A stretch of DNA of 64,000 nt, taken from positions 225,859,468-225,923,467 of the forward strand of contig CM035407.1 in assembly GCA_020310875.1 (NCBI GenBank). The letters are read 5' to 3'. Below are positions 54,311 through 64,000 of the stretch, piece after piece. Each line of letters starts with the position of its first letter. The first letter of the stretch is position 1. This DNA is from Ceratopteris richardii. Lineage: Eukaryota; Streptophyta; Polypodiopsida; Polypodiales; Pteridaceae. The translations under genes and the position numbers were made by a program. The notes below the pieces were generated by a model that saw only the letters and a list, made by a program, of their open reading frames with translations, ran no database searches and was not told the DNA's origin.

Positions 54311-57300
54311 TCACTATACTAACAAGCTTTCGGACTTCTACTGAACCTGAGTTTTTTTTAATCTCTGCAATTATCTTCTACTATCCCAACCAAACACGAA
54401 TTCAAACCATCAAATTGACCCGAGAATGCAACCTTATCTCGTGTTTTTCTTGTCTCGGGAAAATTCACACTCAGGTTAAAGCATGAGGATAATTGACTAC
54501 ATCATTGGAACTATTGTTCTTTCAAGCACTCGTAGAGCAAGGATATGTAGTTTTCTTAGAAGAAGAAGAAGATACTTCTAGGGGAGGCAAAGATGTGAGC
54601 ATGAAGCATGGATCCAAGTTAATGAGGATCTTCCAGAGGATTAATGGAAGGATGTAGCTTAATTGAGAGATAAGTATTTTCTAAGTTGATATTGTCATTT
54701 CAATATTTGCTTTGCTCTATGTTAGCATATTTCTATTATTATTGAAGTAGGGAAGGAATCTTCAATTTTGAAAGTGTTGTATAAAATTTAATGAAAACAA
54801 AATAGGAGATCATCGAAGTATGAAAACACTTATCAAGCATAGTTATGCATCTACGAAAGAATGTTTGTGCATTTCTTCTTTTTAAAGAATGCTTTCATGC
54901 ACAAAACACGTTTTCTTCTTGCTTGAAAAAGATAGTTAATGCTCAAGTTTATGCACATGAACGGTTATATATTTTTTAAAAAAGCTAGCAAGTAGAATAT
55001 TTGTGCATCGATGATTATGAACATTCATTTTCAAGCTCGAGAATTGCTTGATTTAAGTTTGATGCATGAAAGGAGAATGTCAACACATGCATGCACTCAC
55101 ATGCATTTGCATGCAAGAATAGGCATTTGCATATGCATGATTGTTTGTTAAGTAGTTGAATACTTATACTTTCATTATCTCTTTTTTCTAACTCGACTTA
55201 GATACCTAGGGAAAATAGTAGCAAACTAGGTAGTTGCAAGGCTCCTGACTGCCATGCAACTCAAGTAGCTAGTTTATTTTTCCCAAATGTGATACTTAGA
55301 TATCACAAATTAGGGGTCTTGATTAGAAAAAGTAGGCCCTTTGAAAGTCAAGTATCTAATGTTCTTGCTCATTGGAATGGAAAGAAAAATACGACTGCTT
55401 GAAAATTTCCACGATGACCCTTAGTTTAGGAGAAAACTTAGAGAATCTTAATGGCAAGCCTAGATGTAGTCGTTAGCTTGGATTTAAGAAATTATGCATC
55501 CAAGAAGGTTGATAAAGTTTCCTTTGGAAGTTCTACCTGATTCTATCCCAAGACGTGATAATAATCAAATAAAATCAAATGGAACTTAAAATCAATTCAG
55601 CTTTTAAGTTCAAAGGATAGTTGATATGTTCCAAACTTGAAAAAATGATGGAACTTTGGAAGTTTTTTCTTTGATTTCATTCTGATGAATAATGAACATC
55701 AAAGAAGTGAATAAACTTTAGCATCACTTGAACTTTAGTATTCAATAGTTGGATGCTAGGTTTTATGATTGCATCTCTAGTCAAGATGCAAAGTTTTCAA
55801 AAAGCATGGAAACTTTATTAAGCACTTTTCTAAGGATAAGAAAAGTATACTTGGTTTCGTTTAAGCTAATTAGAGCTTAAAGAAGAAACCCAAGTCAAAG
55901 TAATCTTTGGGAATCAGGATATTTTCCTAAAAGATACATCAAAGAAATCTTTGGGAATTAAGCTACTTCGCAAAGATATTCCAAGAAAGGAATTAGTTCG
56001 ATTAACTATTTCATTGGTTAAAAAGGAATAGCTTTTGGACAAGACCAAGACTTAAAGCTTTATTGTTTGTCCAAAAGTCAAGATTTCTTTTTAAAAGATT
56101 ATTCTAGTAAAGCAAAAGATTCCAAAATGAATCATTGGCTTAGTATTACTTGATTCCTTGGCAGGAATCTGAAGTTCTTGAAAGAAAAAAATCTTCTTAG
56201 ATATGAGACTGGAATCTTTCAAGTAATTTTAATAGCAAGTAGTTCCCAACAATTCCCAAACCACCAGTATTGGTACTTAAGTCCAAATATTGATATAACC
56301 TAAAGGTGTATCAAAGATTCTTAGCTTTGGAACTGAGAGGCATCAGCATATGCTTGGACTTATGATTAATGGAAAAATCTCTGAAAATCTCGCGGGTAAG
56401 CAAAGAAGCTTTTGATAGTTCAAGAGATCTTAATAATAAAGACTAAGTCTTTATTCTAGTCGCAAGGTAAACCAAAATTGATCAAGCTTTGCCATGATTG
56501 TCCAAGAACGTGCGATTCAAACTACTCTAAAGTTTACTCAAGTATTGGCAATAAAATTCCTTTTGGGAATTATTCACTCAAGTTCCTTTTATCTAATCGA
56601 AAATTGTGAAAAGAGTAAGTTGTTCCAAGCCTGAATAGAGTGAAGAAATTCTAAGAATGTAGACTGTAACCGAGAAGATGGTACTTAAGTCTGTGGAAGG
56701 TTAAACATAATGTTTGCCTATCCTTAAAGGGATTTTGGTACAAATCCAAAAAGCATGAGTGGATGCTTAGACTTATGCAGTAGAGAGATTCCTGTAAAGT
56801 CCCCGTCGGGATAGGTATCTAAAGCATCAGTAAAGAAGGAATCTAAAGACAAGAAGTGAAAAGCTCTTGTCACTGCAAATTGGTCACGAATAAACCAATT
56901 GAACTTGAATCTGTGAAAATTCAAGTACTCGAAATTCTGATTGGTTTTCATTTGAATCCTAGCAAAGAACAATGGATATTCTATCGATAGGTTTTCAAGT
57001 TTCCAAGGCTAAGCACGTGATTATGAGACGATCATGTGAAGGGATCGAAATCTAGAATATCAAGATAGAGTTATTGCTTGAAACCTCTAAAGGGTTGAAG
57101 TGAAAAGGTACTCTATCAAGATGTGTTTAGACTTTAGGATAAGTATCACCCACATATTAATGTGAATATAAAATAAGGTGGTATGGGACACCAAATTTTA
57201 TACTCAGATTGATGTAGGAAGGTATGGGATATCGGACCGTAGATGATAATTATCTTTTAGTCCTAGTTTAAATCTTGAAGTTAGATCTGATCCTCAAGAA

Positions 57301-58425
57301 AATGCAAACTTCAAAGAAGAATTTTAAATTCAAGAAGGATAAAAGCATGATCTAAAGATACTTCAAGATCAAGAAGAGGAAGATATGAAGTAAGTAACTT
57401 CTAAGATCTTCTTGAAACACTTCAAGCTTAAGTGTTGTTGATTCAGAAATATTTAATAAATTTCTGAACAAGTAGGACTTTGACATTGAAATGATCCTTT
57501 CAACTAAGGAATAGACTGACTAAGTCAAGCACAAAGTTCCTAGTGTAAATTGGAAAATTCAATCCTCTGACTCGAAGAAATGCACAATAATTGCATTCCA
57601 AGTAAGGAATCATAAAGATTGAATATAGGCATGAGCTTAGTCTCAAGTAAAGCATCATTTGAGTTAAAAAAAAAAACTCATCAATAGACTCTCAGTGGGT
57701 CGACACACTGATGTTGGATCCCATACTAGTATCTTGTGGTTGGATGATGTTTTAGATTTACTCTATGAATATTTTTGAGAATCAAGTCCTCTTCCTCTTA
57801 AAGATAGATATAACGCTTCAATATCTTGTTCAAATAGATCTTTGAGAATCTTTTGGATCTGACTCAGATATGGTATCTGATTCTGTTCACAAAATTTGAG
57901 AGTTAGTCAGTTAAAACCAAGTAACTAAATTAAACATCTCATATAGATGTTTTGTACAAGCATCTTTTCAATCTTCAAAAGATAATAAGTCTAAGCGGAG
58001 TTATTTATTTGACTTTGCTTCAAGATATAGCATAAATGATTTCCTAACGTCGAGTATAATCTAGAATAAAGAACCTAGAATTTGCTCATTAGATTGACAA
58101 TTCACAACAAGTTCTAGCTAGAGTCTTTGAGAAAAGTGTCCTAAGTTGGATAAATTTCATTTTGAATTTAAATTGGTCAAGTTATGGTGCGGTTGACTCA
58201 AAGTAAGCATTAGGGGAAAAAATGAACCCTTCTTGGGCCTTTTGGATTAAGGCTTGATTAGTGATAGACCAATGAGAAGAGGGTGATGGCCACAGTCTAG
58301 TCCCTTAAACACATAGGCTAGGCATAGGCTTCTCTAGTTTTTGTGTCGTCAAAGAGGAGAAAAACACCTTCAATTCCTGGTTTTAGTTGTGTCACGTGTG
58401 AATGGTTTTGAAAGGCTTAGAAATT
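54311..58425. other. LARD1 interior, AT-rich, non-coding
   Basis: About 4.1 kb with no reading frame above about 80 codons and no match to gag or pol. Many short words recur (tttgggaat, aaagatt, caagtcaaag, tcttgaaa), as if built from old diverged tandem repeats, but I cannot define a unit. Confidence 0.6.
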
Positions 58426-58426
58426 C

Positions 58427-58830
58427 ATTAGGGCCCTTGGATTGCCTCAATGATCCAAAGGTTGAGGTTCAATGGAAAAATTCAAGGCAACTTTGAAGAT
58501 GAGCCCTTGGATTCATATGATTTGAATGGCCGAGAACAATTCTCCCTCAAATTTGTGCCATTCAATACGGACCCTTCGATTTGATGTGACATCGGACGGT
58601 ACCGATTGAAATCCACTATCCTTGGGCACCAATAAATTGTAGCCATCCGATGCTGAGGTGATCTAATGGTTGAAGCTTTACTACATAAAGTAAAATGCAC
58701 CTTTGCGCTAGCGCCCTTCGATCAAATCCTCATCCGACGGCCTCAAATGATTGTCGCAAATGCGCTCAGCCCCGAATCCGGATGGCCATCTGATTTGCTA
58801 ATATCTAAGTTTCAATATTTTTGCAGAGAG
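58427..58830. repeat. Diverged tandem repeat of about 70 bp in LARD1
   Basis: A motif of the form gcccttggat...tgatccaa.ggttgag recurs at 58,433, 58,503, 58,571, 58,642 and 58,713, with a weaker one near 58,769. Intervals are 68-71 bases for the first five. Each unit holds an imperfect inverted repeat (cttggat/atccaa or cttcgat/atccga). Confidence 0.6.
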
Positions 58831-59686
58831 TGTTCAAAAAGATTTCGTTGGATTCAGATGACTGTCACGTGTGTCAAACATTCTCTCTCTAGCTATTTAT
58901 GAGTTTCAATCTGGACGAGTAAAATAAAGCATCCAACGATGATGAAAAGTTTCATTCTCAAATTCAAACACAAAGTTCTTTTAGATATTATTTTATTCTG
59001 AAATACCACTAGTGGTTTTCTATGTCTCTGTAATCCTTAGATTAGGCTTCTTGATCCCTATAAATTAGGGATCCTTACAAGGCCCATGCAAGGTTCACTT
59101 TTTCCCCTAATGATGGTAAACTTTCTCCTATAGTTTACATAGGATTTTTTTAACTCGTTAAGACAAAGTAGTCCTCTAGTGGAGTGAAAAAAATCAAGTA
59201 ACTAGTGGATAGGAGTAAACCATTGTAAAACATCCTTATTTGAGACAATAAAAAACTTAAAGTTTTCTAAATCAAATTCAAGTAAATCAAGGGTTCTCAA
59301 AGTCTTGCAAGGGATAAGAATCCCGCCTTCGTTACTAAGTACATGCACCGGTCATGCTCAGAAATGGAATAGTAATTTGAATCCACCTAGTTCACATGTT
59401 TGTGCCTAGATCGCACCTAGTAAAAACTGTGAATTGGCCAGGGATGTTTTTAGATCCACCCTTATTATTCATTCACTACCTTGTACCTTGACTAGTTTAT
59501 CAAAGTGAAAAGCAAAACAGTGTTTTGAATCATTTGGGCAGGGATGCCACCACAGAGATTAAACATGTTCTTCCAGTTCTAGAACATGACCATGTTCTTT
59601 CAGTTTTAGAACATGAGGCTCGGGGGTTGCCTACAATATATATAGCTCTAATTTTTGAGGACGAAAATATTTTCCAAGGGGGAAAA
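58831..59686. other. LARD1 interior 3' part and polypurine tract
   Basis: Non-coding. A short tandem duplication (catgttcttccagttctagaa / catgttctttcagttttagaa) lies at about 59,565-59,615. Then come tttttgaggacgaaaatatt and the polypurine tract AAGGGGGAAAA at 59,676-59,686, directly before the 3' LTR. The gaggacgaaa word is typical of the end of plant Tekay/Del gypsy elements (recalled, not searched). Confidence 0.7.
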
Positions 59687-60123
59687 TGTAATAAAGTAAG
59701 TGTATGATCTAAGGGTCAGGCCGGTTCAGATGAATCTGAAATCGGACACCGTTTGGTCACCCATGTGTATGACCAAATATCTCAAGTTTAGACTTACTAG
59801 GAGGTCATGTGCTCTTGTGAATAAGTGATCCACTTAGCTTAGTGGTTAAATCTCAAGGATGTGAAGGAGGAGGTCTTGGGTTCAATCCCCATGGGATACA
59901 TGGGAAGAGTGTTTTTCCCAAAGAGGTCTAGAACTGTCTAGAAGCATCCACTTGAGTTAAATTTGGTTAACTGGGACTTGGTGCACATTTAGTTACATGG
60001 CTGACACTTGGATGATTAGTATCCACCTGCTTAAGAATGTAGTTTCTTGGAGAGAGCTATATATAGAGGCATTTGGTTGGGAGGAGAGTCATCTCTCTAG
60101 CACGTGGTGGTCGTAATCTTGCA
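59687..60123 (+). repeat. LARD1 3' LTR (437 bp)
   Basis: Starts TGTAATAAAG right after the polypurine tract and ends AATCTTGCA before the CTCAC duplication. TATA box at 60,057-60,066. It contains a perfect tRNA A box TAGCTTAGTGG (59,835-59,845) and B box GTTCAATCC (59,880-59,888). Confidence 0.93.
59835..59888 (+). promoter_or_regulatory. tRNA-like Pol III promoter (A and B boxes) in the LARD1 3' LTR
   Basis: Both boxes fit the consensus exactly and start 45 bases apart. They correspond to 52,891-52,941 in the 5' LTR. The box positions still fit the consensus although the LTRs have diverged by about 12%. Confidence 0.7.
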
Positions 60124-61877
60124 CTCACGTTTGGGCAAAGAGGATACCATTTCAAATTTCTTCATGCATCACAATCTAGCAAAGTTAAGATGACCAAAGT
60201 GTGCATGCCAAAGCTTTACATTTGACATGGCATGAGAATCTTGAAGTGCACGTGCAAAATCATTCGCAGATATTGCATAATCTATGAGCTTATACAACCC
60301 ACGACATAAAATGCCAGAAGCAATAATGGCATCGCCATTTGATAGATCATGAACTATACATTTGCTATCAACAAATTTCACAACCAAACCGATCTTGGCT
60401 AATGCTAAAACTAATAACAGATTTTTCTTGATTCCTAGCACAAATAAAGCATTTAACAATGTAAAAGAACTACCATCAGCAATCGTCAGAATGATCTTAT
60501 CAACTCCTATTATAGAATAAGAGGAGTTATTGGCACATGTGAAAGTATTCCCTATAGGGGCAAGCTCAAGTGAAGTGAAGAAATTGTACTCCGAGGTAAT
60601 ATGTTTGGTTGCCCCACTATCAAAGTACCAAACATCTAAGTCTACCGAAGACATACACTATTCATGAGAAGATTTATCATAACTGCAAACAGAAGTAAAT
60701 GCCAAGTCTTCACCCTGCACAATATTTGCAGACTCTGATTTGGGTGTAGAGGCCTCTGCAACAACCATTCCAACCTCTTTTTTCTTTGCCTCTTTAGAGG
60801 CCAGTTTTGGACAAGTCCTTATTTTATGATCCTTTCCTTTATAATATTTGCAAAACAATTTCTGCTTCTCGTCTTTGTCATTCCCCTCCTTTGATTGTGC
60901 AAAATTAGCATATTTTTGCTTACTACTAGATGAACTCCATTTACCAATGCCCTTCTGATTAGCCACAAAAGTCTGATCTACAACACGCATAATGGATCTG
61001 TTCTACCTAGATGGATCTTCTTACAACAGAACAAAGACTAACTCCTCAAATGTTAAAGCATTTGGATTTCCTTTCATCATCAATCGAAGAGTAGAAGCAA
61101 AACTCTAATATGAATCTGGAAGACCATTCAAAACAGTCTGCACAAGTGAACTATCTAGCAAGACTTCATCAATAGAAATCAATAGATTCTTCAAAGCTTT
61201 GCTCTTTGTCAAGAAACTGTCCACAAAATCTCCTTCATTCATGTGCTCACTCTCCGACCGTTTAATAACACGAGCCTCGTTCCTTCCCTAGTATAAAGTG
61301 ATAAGTGTATCCCAAGCATCCTTTGTTGTTTTGCAAGAGCAAATGTGACAAGAACCAAAGCACGAACAGGAACCTGAAGAACATCATCTTCAACGCCACC
61401 CGCATCACCTTTAGTAACTGTATTTACTAATGTAGTAGGATGTTTTTCAACACCCTGCATGATATTCCACAGTTTTTTTGCGACCAATACAGATGCATCA
61501 TATATACCCATAATGGGTAATTGGTAGCATCCAACTTATCCTCAACAGCCTGCATACAGAATGCATACAGAATGCATCAGTGCTTTCAATCATGGCCACT
61601 TACTAAAATACCCTGATGCACAAAAATGGCTATCTCAAAAAGTTGAACAATAATCTATCGAATTCTGCTAAACCTGTAGCAAACTTCGAGGAGCTTATAC
61701 TGGGAAATCAAAACCTATATATATGTTTGGCACAAAAAGGCAAATTACTTGCACAAGTGATGGGATAGTGCATTTAGAGGCCAAAATGAGCTCACTAATT
61801 TTTTTGTGATTCTGAGACTGTGATCGGAGGGGTGTCGATGATGCCTTCGATGAAGCACGACCTGCTCTTATACCAAT
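60124..61877 (-). mobile_element. Cop1 leader, gag and protease, minus-strand copy, right part
   Basis: Minus-strand order: primer site beside the LTR (TGGTATAAGAGC, one mismatch, about 61,864-61,875), leader, gag (about 61,560-60,990; SVLVAKKLWNIMQGVEKHPT), nucleocapsid with a knuckle-like segment (CKYYKGKDHKIRTC, about 60,830), protease (DLDVWYFDSGATKHIT, about 60,630) and pre-integrase motif (KLWHAHFGHLNFARL, about 60,190). It is broken off at 60,124 by LARD1 and continues at 52,742. This is the fullest Cop1 5' half. Broken in several places. Confidence 0.87.
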
Positions 61878-62091
61878 TGTTGGAGTTTGAGGTGAACACG
61901 AACACAACCAAGAAGAACCTTGGAGCACAGCACACAATACTGAATGTATTACCAAGAGAATGTACAAAGATTAGTGATCCATTAGGGTTATAGGCGTATA
62001 TACAAGTCAAGGAAAAAAAACTCCTAAAGAGAGGAAAAAGTGCACTGGAGATCCTAGTGTGTTCACACATCACTACCGAAGTATTTATGTG
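61878..62091 (-). repeat. Cop1 5' LTR, partly eroded at its outer end
   Basis: Aligns with 50,381-50,609 (shared gggttataggcgtatatacaa). The inner end CCAACA is followed on the minus strand by the primer site. The outer end meets a plus-strand Cop1 fragment near 62,090. Confidence 0.82.
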
Positions 62092-63569
62092 ATTTTCCTT
62101 TAGGGAGAACGGCCATTGGTGCTAAATGGATATACAAGCTGAAATGTAAGCCTAATGGAAGAATTCATAAGTATAAGACTAGGCTTGTTTGCAAAAGCTA
62201 TGCTCAAGAGGAATTTATTTTGATGAGATTTTTGTTGTCACATGTCGAATGACCATCGTTTGTAGCAATTGTGCACTTGCAACTCATTATGATTTGAATG
62301 TATATCAGTGGGACATTAAAATTGTATTTCTGAATGGTGATCTACATGAAGTGTATGTATTTCAGTCCCAAGGTTTTATGCAAGGGTGTAAAAACAAATT
62401 GTGCAAGTTAAAAAGGCATTATATGGTTTGAAGCAAGCACCACCTGTTTGGTATGAGAAGATACATACCCACTTGCTAGCACATGGTTTTCATAATGATC
62501 CTACTAAGAGCATCTTATATGTTAAGCCTGCAGATGATGTACTTCTAATCATATATATTGCTCACTGCTCCTAATAAAAAACATTGTAGAATTTAAGCTT
62601 ATCTGCATGCCTCTTTTGTGTTATCAAATTTGGGGAATTTGCATCATTATTTGGGCGTTCTATTTATGCAAAGTTCAAAGAACAACTTTTGTGTCAAACA
62701 AAGTACATTGATATATTATTGCAATGATTTGGCCTTAAAGATCGCAAACCTATTGGCTACTCCCATGTAAACAGGTTTACACTTGAGCTTTCATGATGCT
62801 CGAAATGCATTTAATATTATTCTATATCAGCAAGTTGTCGGATCCTTGATTTATTTATGCATAACTCAACTTGATATTTCGTTTGTTTTCTCTCACATGA
62901 GTGGGTTCATGTATTACCCATGTCTCAAGCATTGGCAAGTGGTCAAGCACATCTTTTGCTACTTGAGTGGTACTCGAGTACTTGGTTTGTTTTATCCCAA
63001 GGGGGGATCATTACGATCAAATTTACATGCTTTTTTTAACTCAGACTAGGTTGATTGCTATGACACTCTTGTGTCCACCAATAGCTTTTGTTTCATAATT
63101 GGTAGCTCATGCATATCTTGATTGAGGAAGAAGCAACCTACTTTGGCCACCTCTAGTTGTGAGGTTGAGTACAAGGCAACTTGCACAGTGGTCGGAAGTG
63201 TATGGTTATGATGCCTTTTGGCTGATTTGAGTGTGGTTAAGTCCTTTGCCACCACCATCTTTAGTGACAATCAGAGCACATTGACATTTGCAAAGAATCC
63301 TTGTTCCATGCTCACACAAAGCACATTGTGATGCACGATCAATATATCAAAGAGGGATTCTTTGCTAGAGAGATCAGTTTGGCTTATGTGCTCACTCAAG
63401 ATAATGTTGTAGAACTTTTCACAAAAGCTCCACTTAGGGAGAAGTTCAAAGCTTTCCGCAAAGCTTTAAGCTAACTTCCTTTTGTGGATTACTTTCTTTC
63501 TACATATCTCACACTTCATTATACTCAAGTGCTAGCTCCTTGTTCACTGCATCATTTCCACAAGGGATT
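62090..63569 (+). mobile_element. Cop1 reverse transcriptase and RNase H, plus-strand copy
   Basis: Plus-strand RT begins near 62,110 (KCKPNGRIHKYKTRLVCKSY) and continues with WDIKIVFLNGDLHEVYVFQS (near 62,310), QVVGSLIYLCITQLDISFVF (near 62,830), and RNase H with KKQPTLATSSCEVEYKAT (near 63,130). A purine-rich tract (cacaaggga, near 63,559) precedes the 3' LTR. Gag, protease and integrase are missing on the left. It lies head to head with the minus-strand Cop1 copy. Broken in many places. Confidence 0.82.
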
Positions 63570-63797
63570 TGTTGCTGTATTTCAATAGTGATGTGTATGA
63601 GCACAGTTGAGACGGTTGGAGCACATTTTTCCCTCTTTCAGAGGTTTTTCCCCTCCGATTTGTATATACACCTATAACCCTAACGAGTCACTTACCTTTT
63701 TATATTCACTTGGTAACATCATTATTGTGTTGTGGTCCAAGGTTCTTCTCCTTCCTTGTGTTGCTCATGTGCTTTTGTAGACCTCAAAAGTCCAAGA
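63570..63797 (+). repeat. Cop1 3' LTR (228 bp)
   Basis: Starts TGTTGCTGTATTTCAATAG after the purine tract and ends near cctcaaaagtccaaga. It is the reverse complement match of 50,381-50,609 and has the same length. Confidence 0.85.
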
Positions 63798-64000
63798 GCT
63801 ATAACTTCTTTATTTTTTTTCAACTGATAAACTGATTGGACATGTTTGAAAGCAAAATTCGCGACAATAAGTTTATTAAATTCAAAATGAATACATCCAC
63901 CAAATTGTTCAAATGATAGAGAATTTTCAATAAGGATATTCAACAGCTGTAGGCCAACGGCTTGAGCTTCTTAAGTAATTATGAATCCTTGACCAATGTA
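63798..64000. other. Unassigned right edge
   Basis: About 200 AT-rich bases after the Cop1 LTR. No coding or repeat signal that I can name. Confidence 0.4.

Larger units (their letters stand above)
52743..60123 (+). mobile_element. LARD1: non-coding LTR retrotransposon (7,381 bp), structurally complete
   Basis: LTRs at 52,743-53,177 and 59,687-60,123 are direct repeats. The 5' LTR is followed by a perfect primer site and the 3' LTR is preceded by the polypurine tract AAGGGGGAAAA. CTCAC is duplicated on both sides (52,738-52,742 and 60,124-60,128). Cop1 minus-strand sequence continues on each side. The 6.5 kb interior has no gag or pol and no reading frame above about 100 codons, so the element depended on another for mobility (a LARD). 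The gaggacgaaa...aaggggg sequence before the 3' LTR resembles the 3' end of plant Tekay/Del chromoviruses, suggesting a gypsy helper. The LTRs differ at about 50 of 435 positions by eye, so insertion took place probably several million years ago. Confidence 0.93.

Noticed and set aside
54311-58425. Hidden gag or pol genes in the LARD1 interior
   Set aside because: No frame exceeds about 80 codons and no retroelement motif was found in either strand by reading.

Overview
This 64 kb window looks like intergenic DNA from a large, retrotransposon-rich land-plant genome. Evidence: almost all recognisable coding sequence is plant-type Ty1/copia or Ty3/gypsy; several elements carry the initiator-Met-tRNA primer site TGGTATCAGAGC; base composition is AT-rich; there is a 5S rRNA-derived repeat of the kind plant elements carry; and there is one piece of an AGO1-clade ARGONAUTE gene. 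I cannot name the species. A fern, gymnosperm or other large-genome plant would all fit. No intact host gene is supported.

Layout. 1-1435: gag fragment of a gypsy family here called Gyp1 (+). 1470-17,880 (-): a nested stack. A short-LTR copia (Cop1) is interrupted in its protease region by a long-LTR copia (Cop2), which is itself interrupted by a ~10 kb Gyp1 element at about 4,391-14,450. 17,880-25,100: weak copia remnants, microsatellites, a Cop1 leader (+), a copia pol fragment Cop4 (+), and an ARGONAUTE MID-domain pseudogene (24,351-24,803, -). 25,100-29,806: a second Gyp1 copy (-) split by a solo LTR with a 5-bp target duplication. 29,820-35,644: an LTR/primer-site remnant (+) and a copia gag-protease-integrase block Cop3 (-) with an unusual coiled-coil segment upstream. 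35,645-36,785: unassigned. 36,785-42,360: Cop1 (+) split by a Cop2-like element (38,070-41,917, -) that has both LTRs. 42,374-50,609: Cop1 (-) split by a Tork-like copia (+) and a 5S-derived repeat. 50,620-62,091: Cop1 (-) split by a 7,381-bp non-coding LTR element, LARD1 (52,743-60,123), with paired LTRs, primer site, polypurine tract and matching CTCAC target duplications. 62,090-63,797: Cop1 (+) 3' half with its LTR.

The most interesting material is inside the elements. Both pol-bearing Gyp1 copies carry two tandem integrase zinc-binding (H2C2) domains and a second retropepsin-like domain after the integrase; the longer copy also has two capsid-like gag modules. LARD1 carries tRNA-type Pol III A and B boxes in both LTRs and an array of five tRNA-like modules in its interior. 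All elements are treated as fossils; every coding one is broken.
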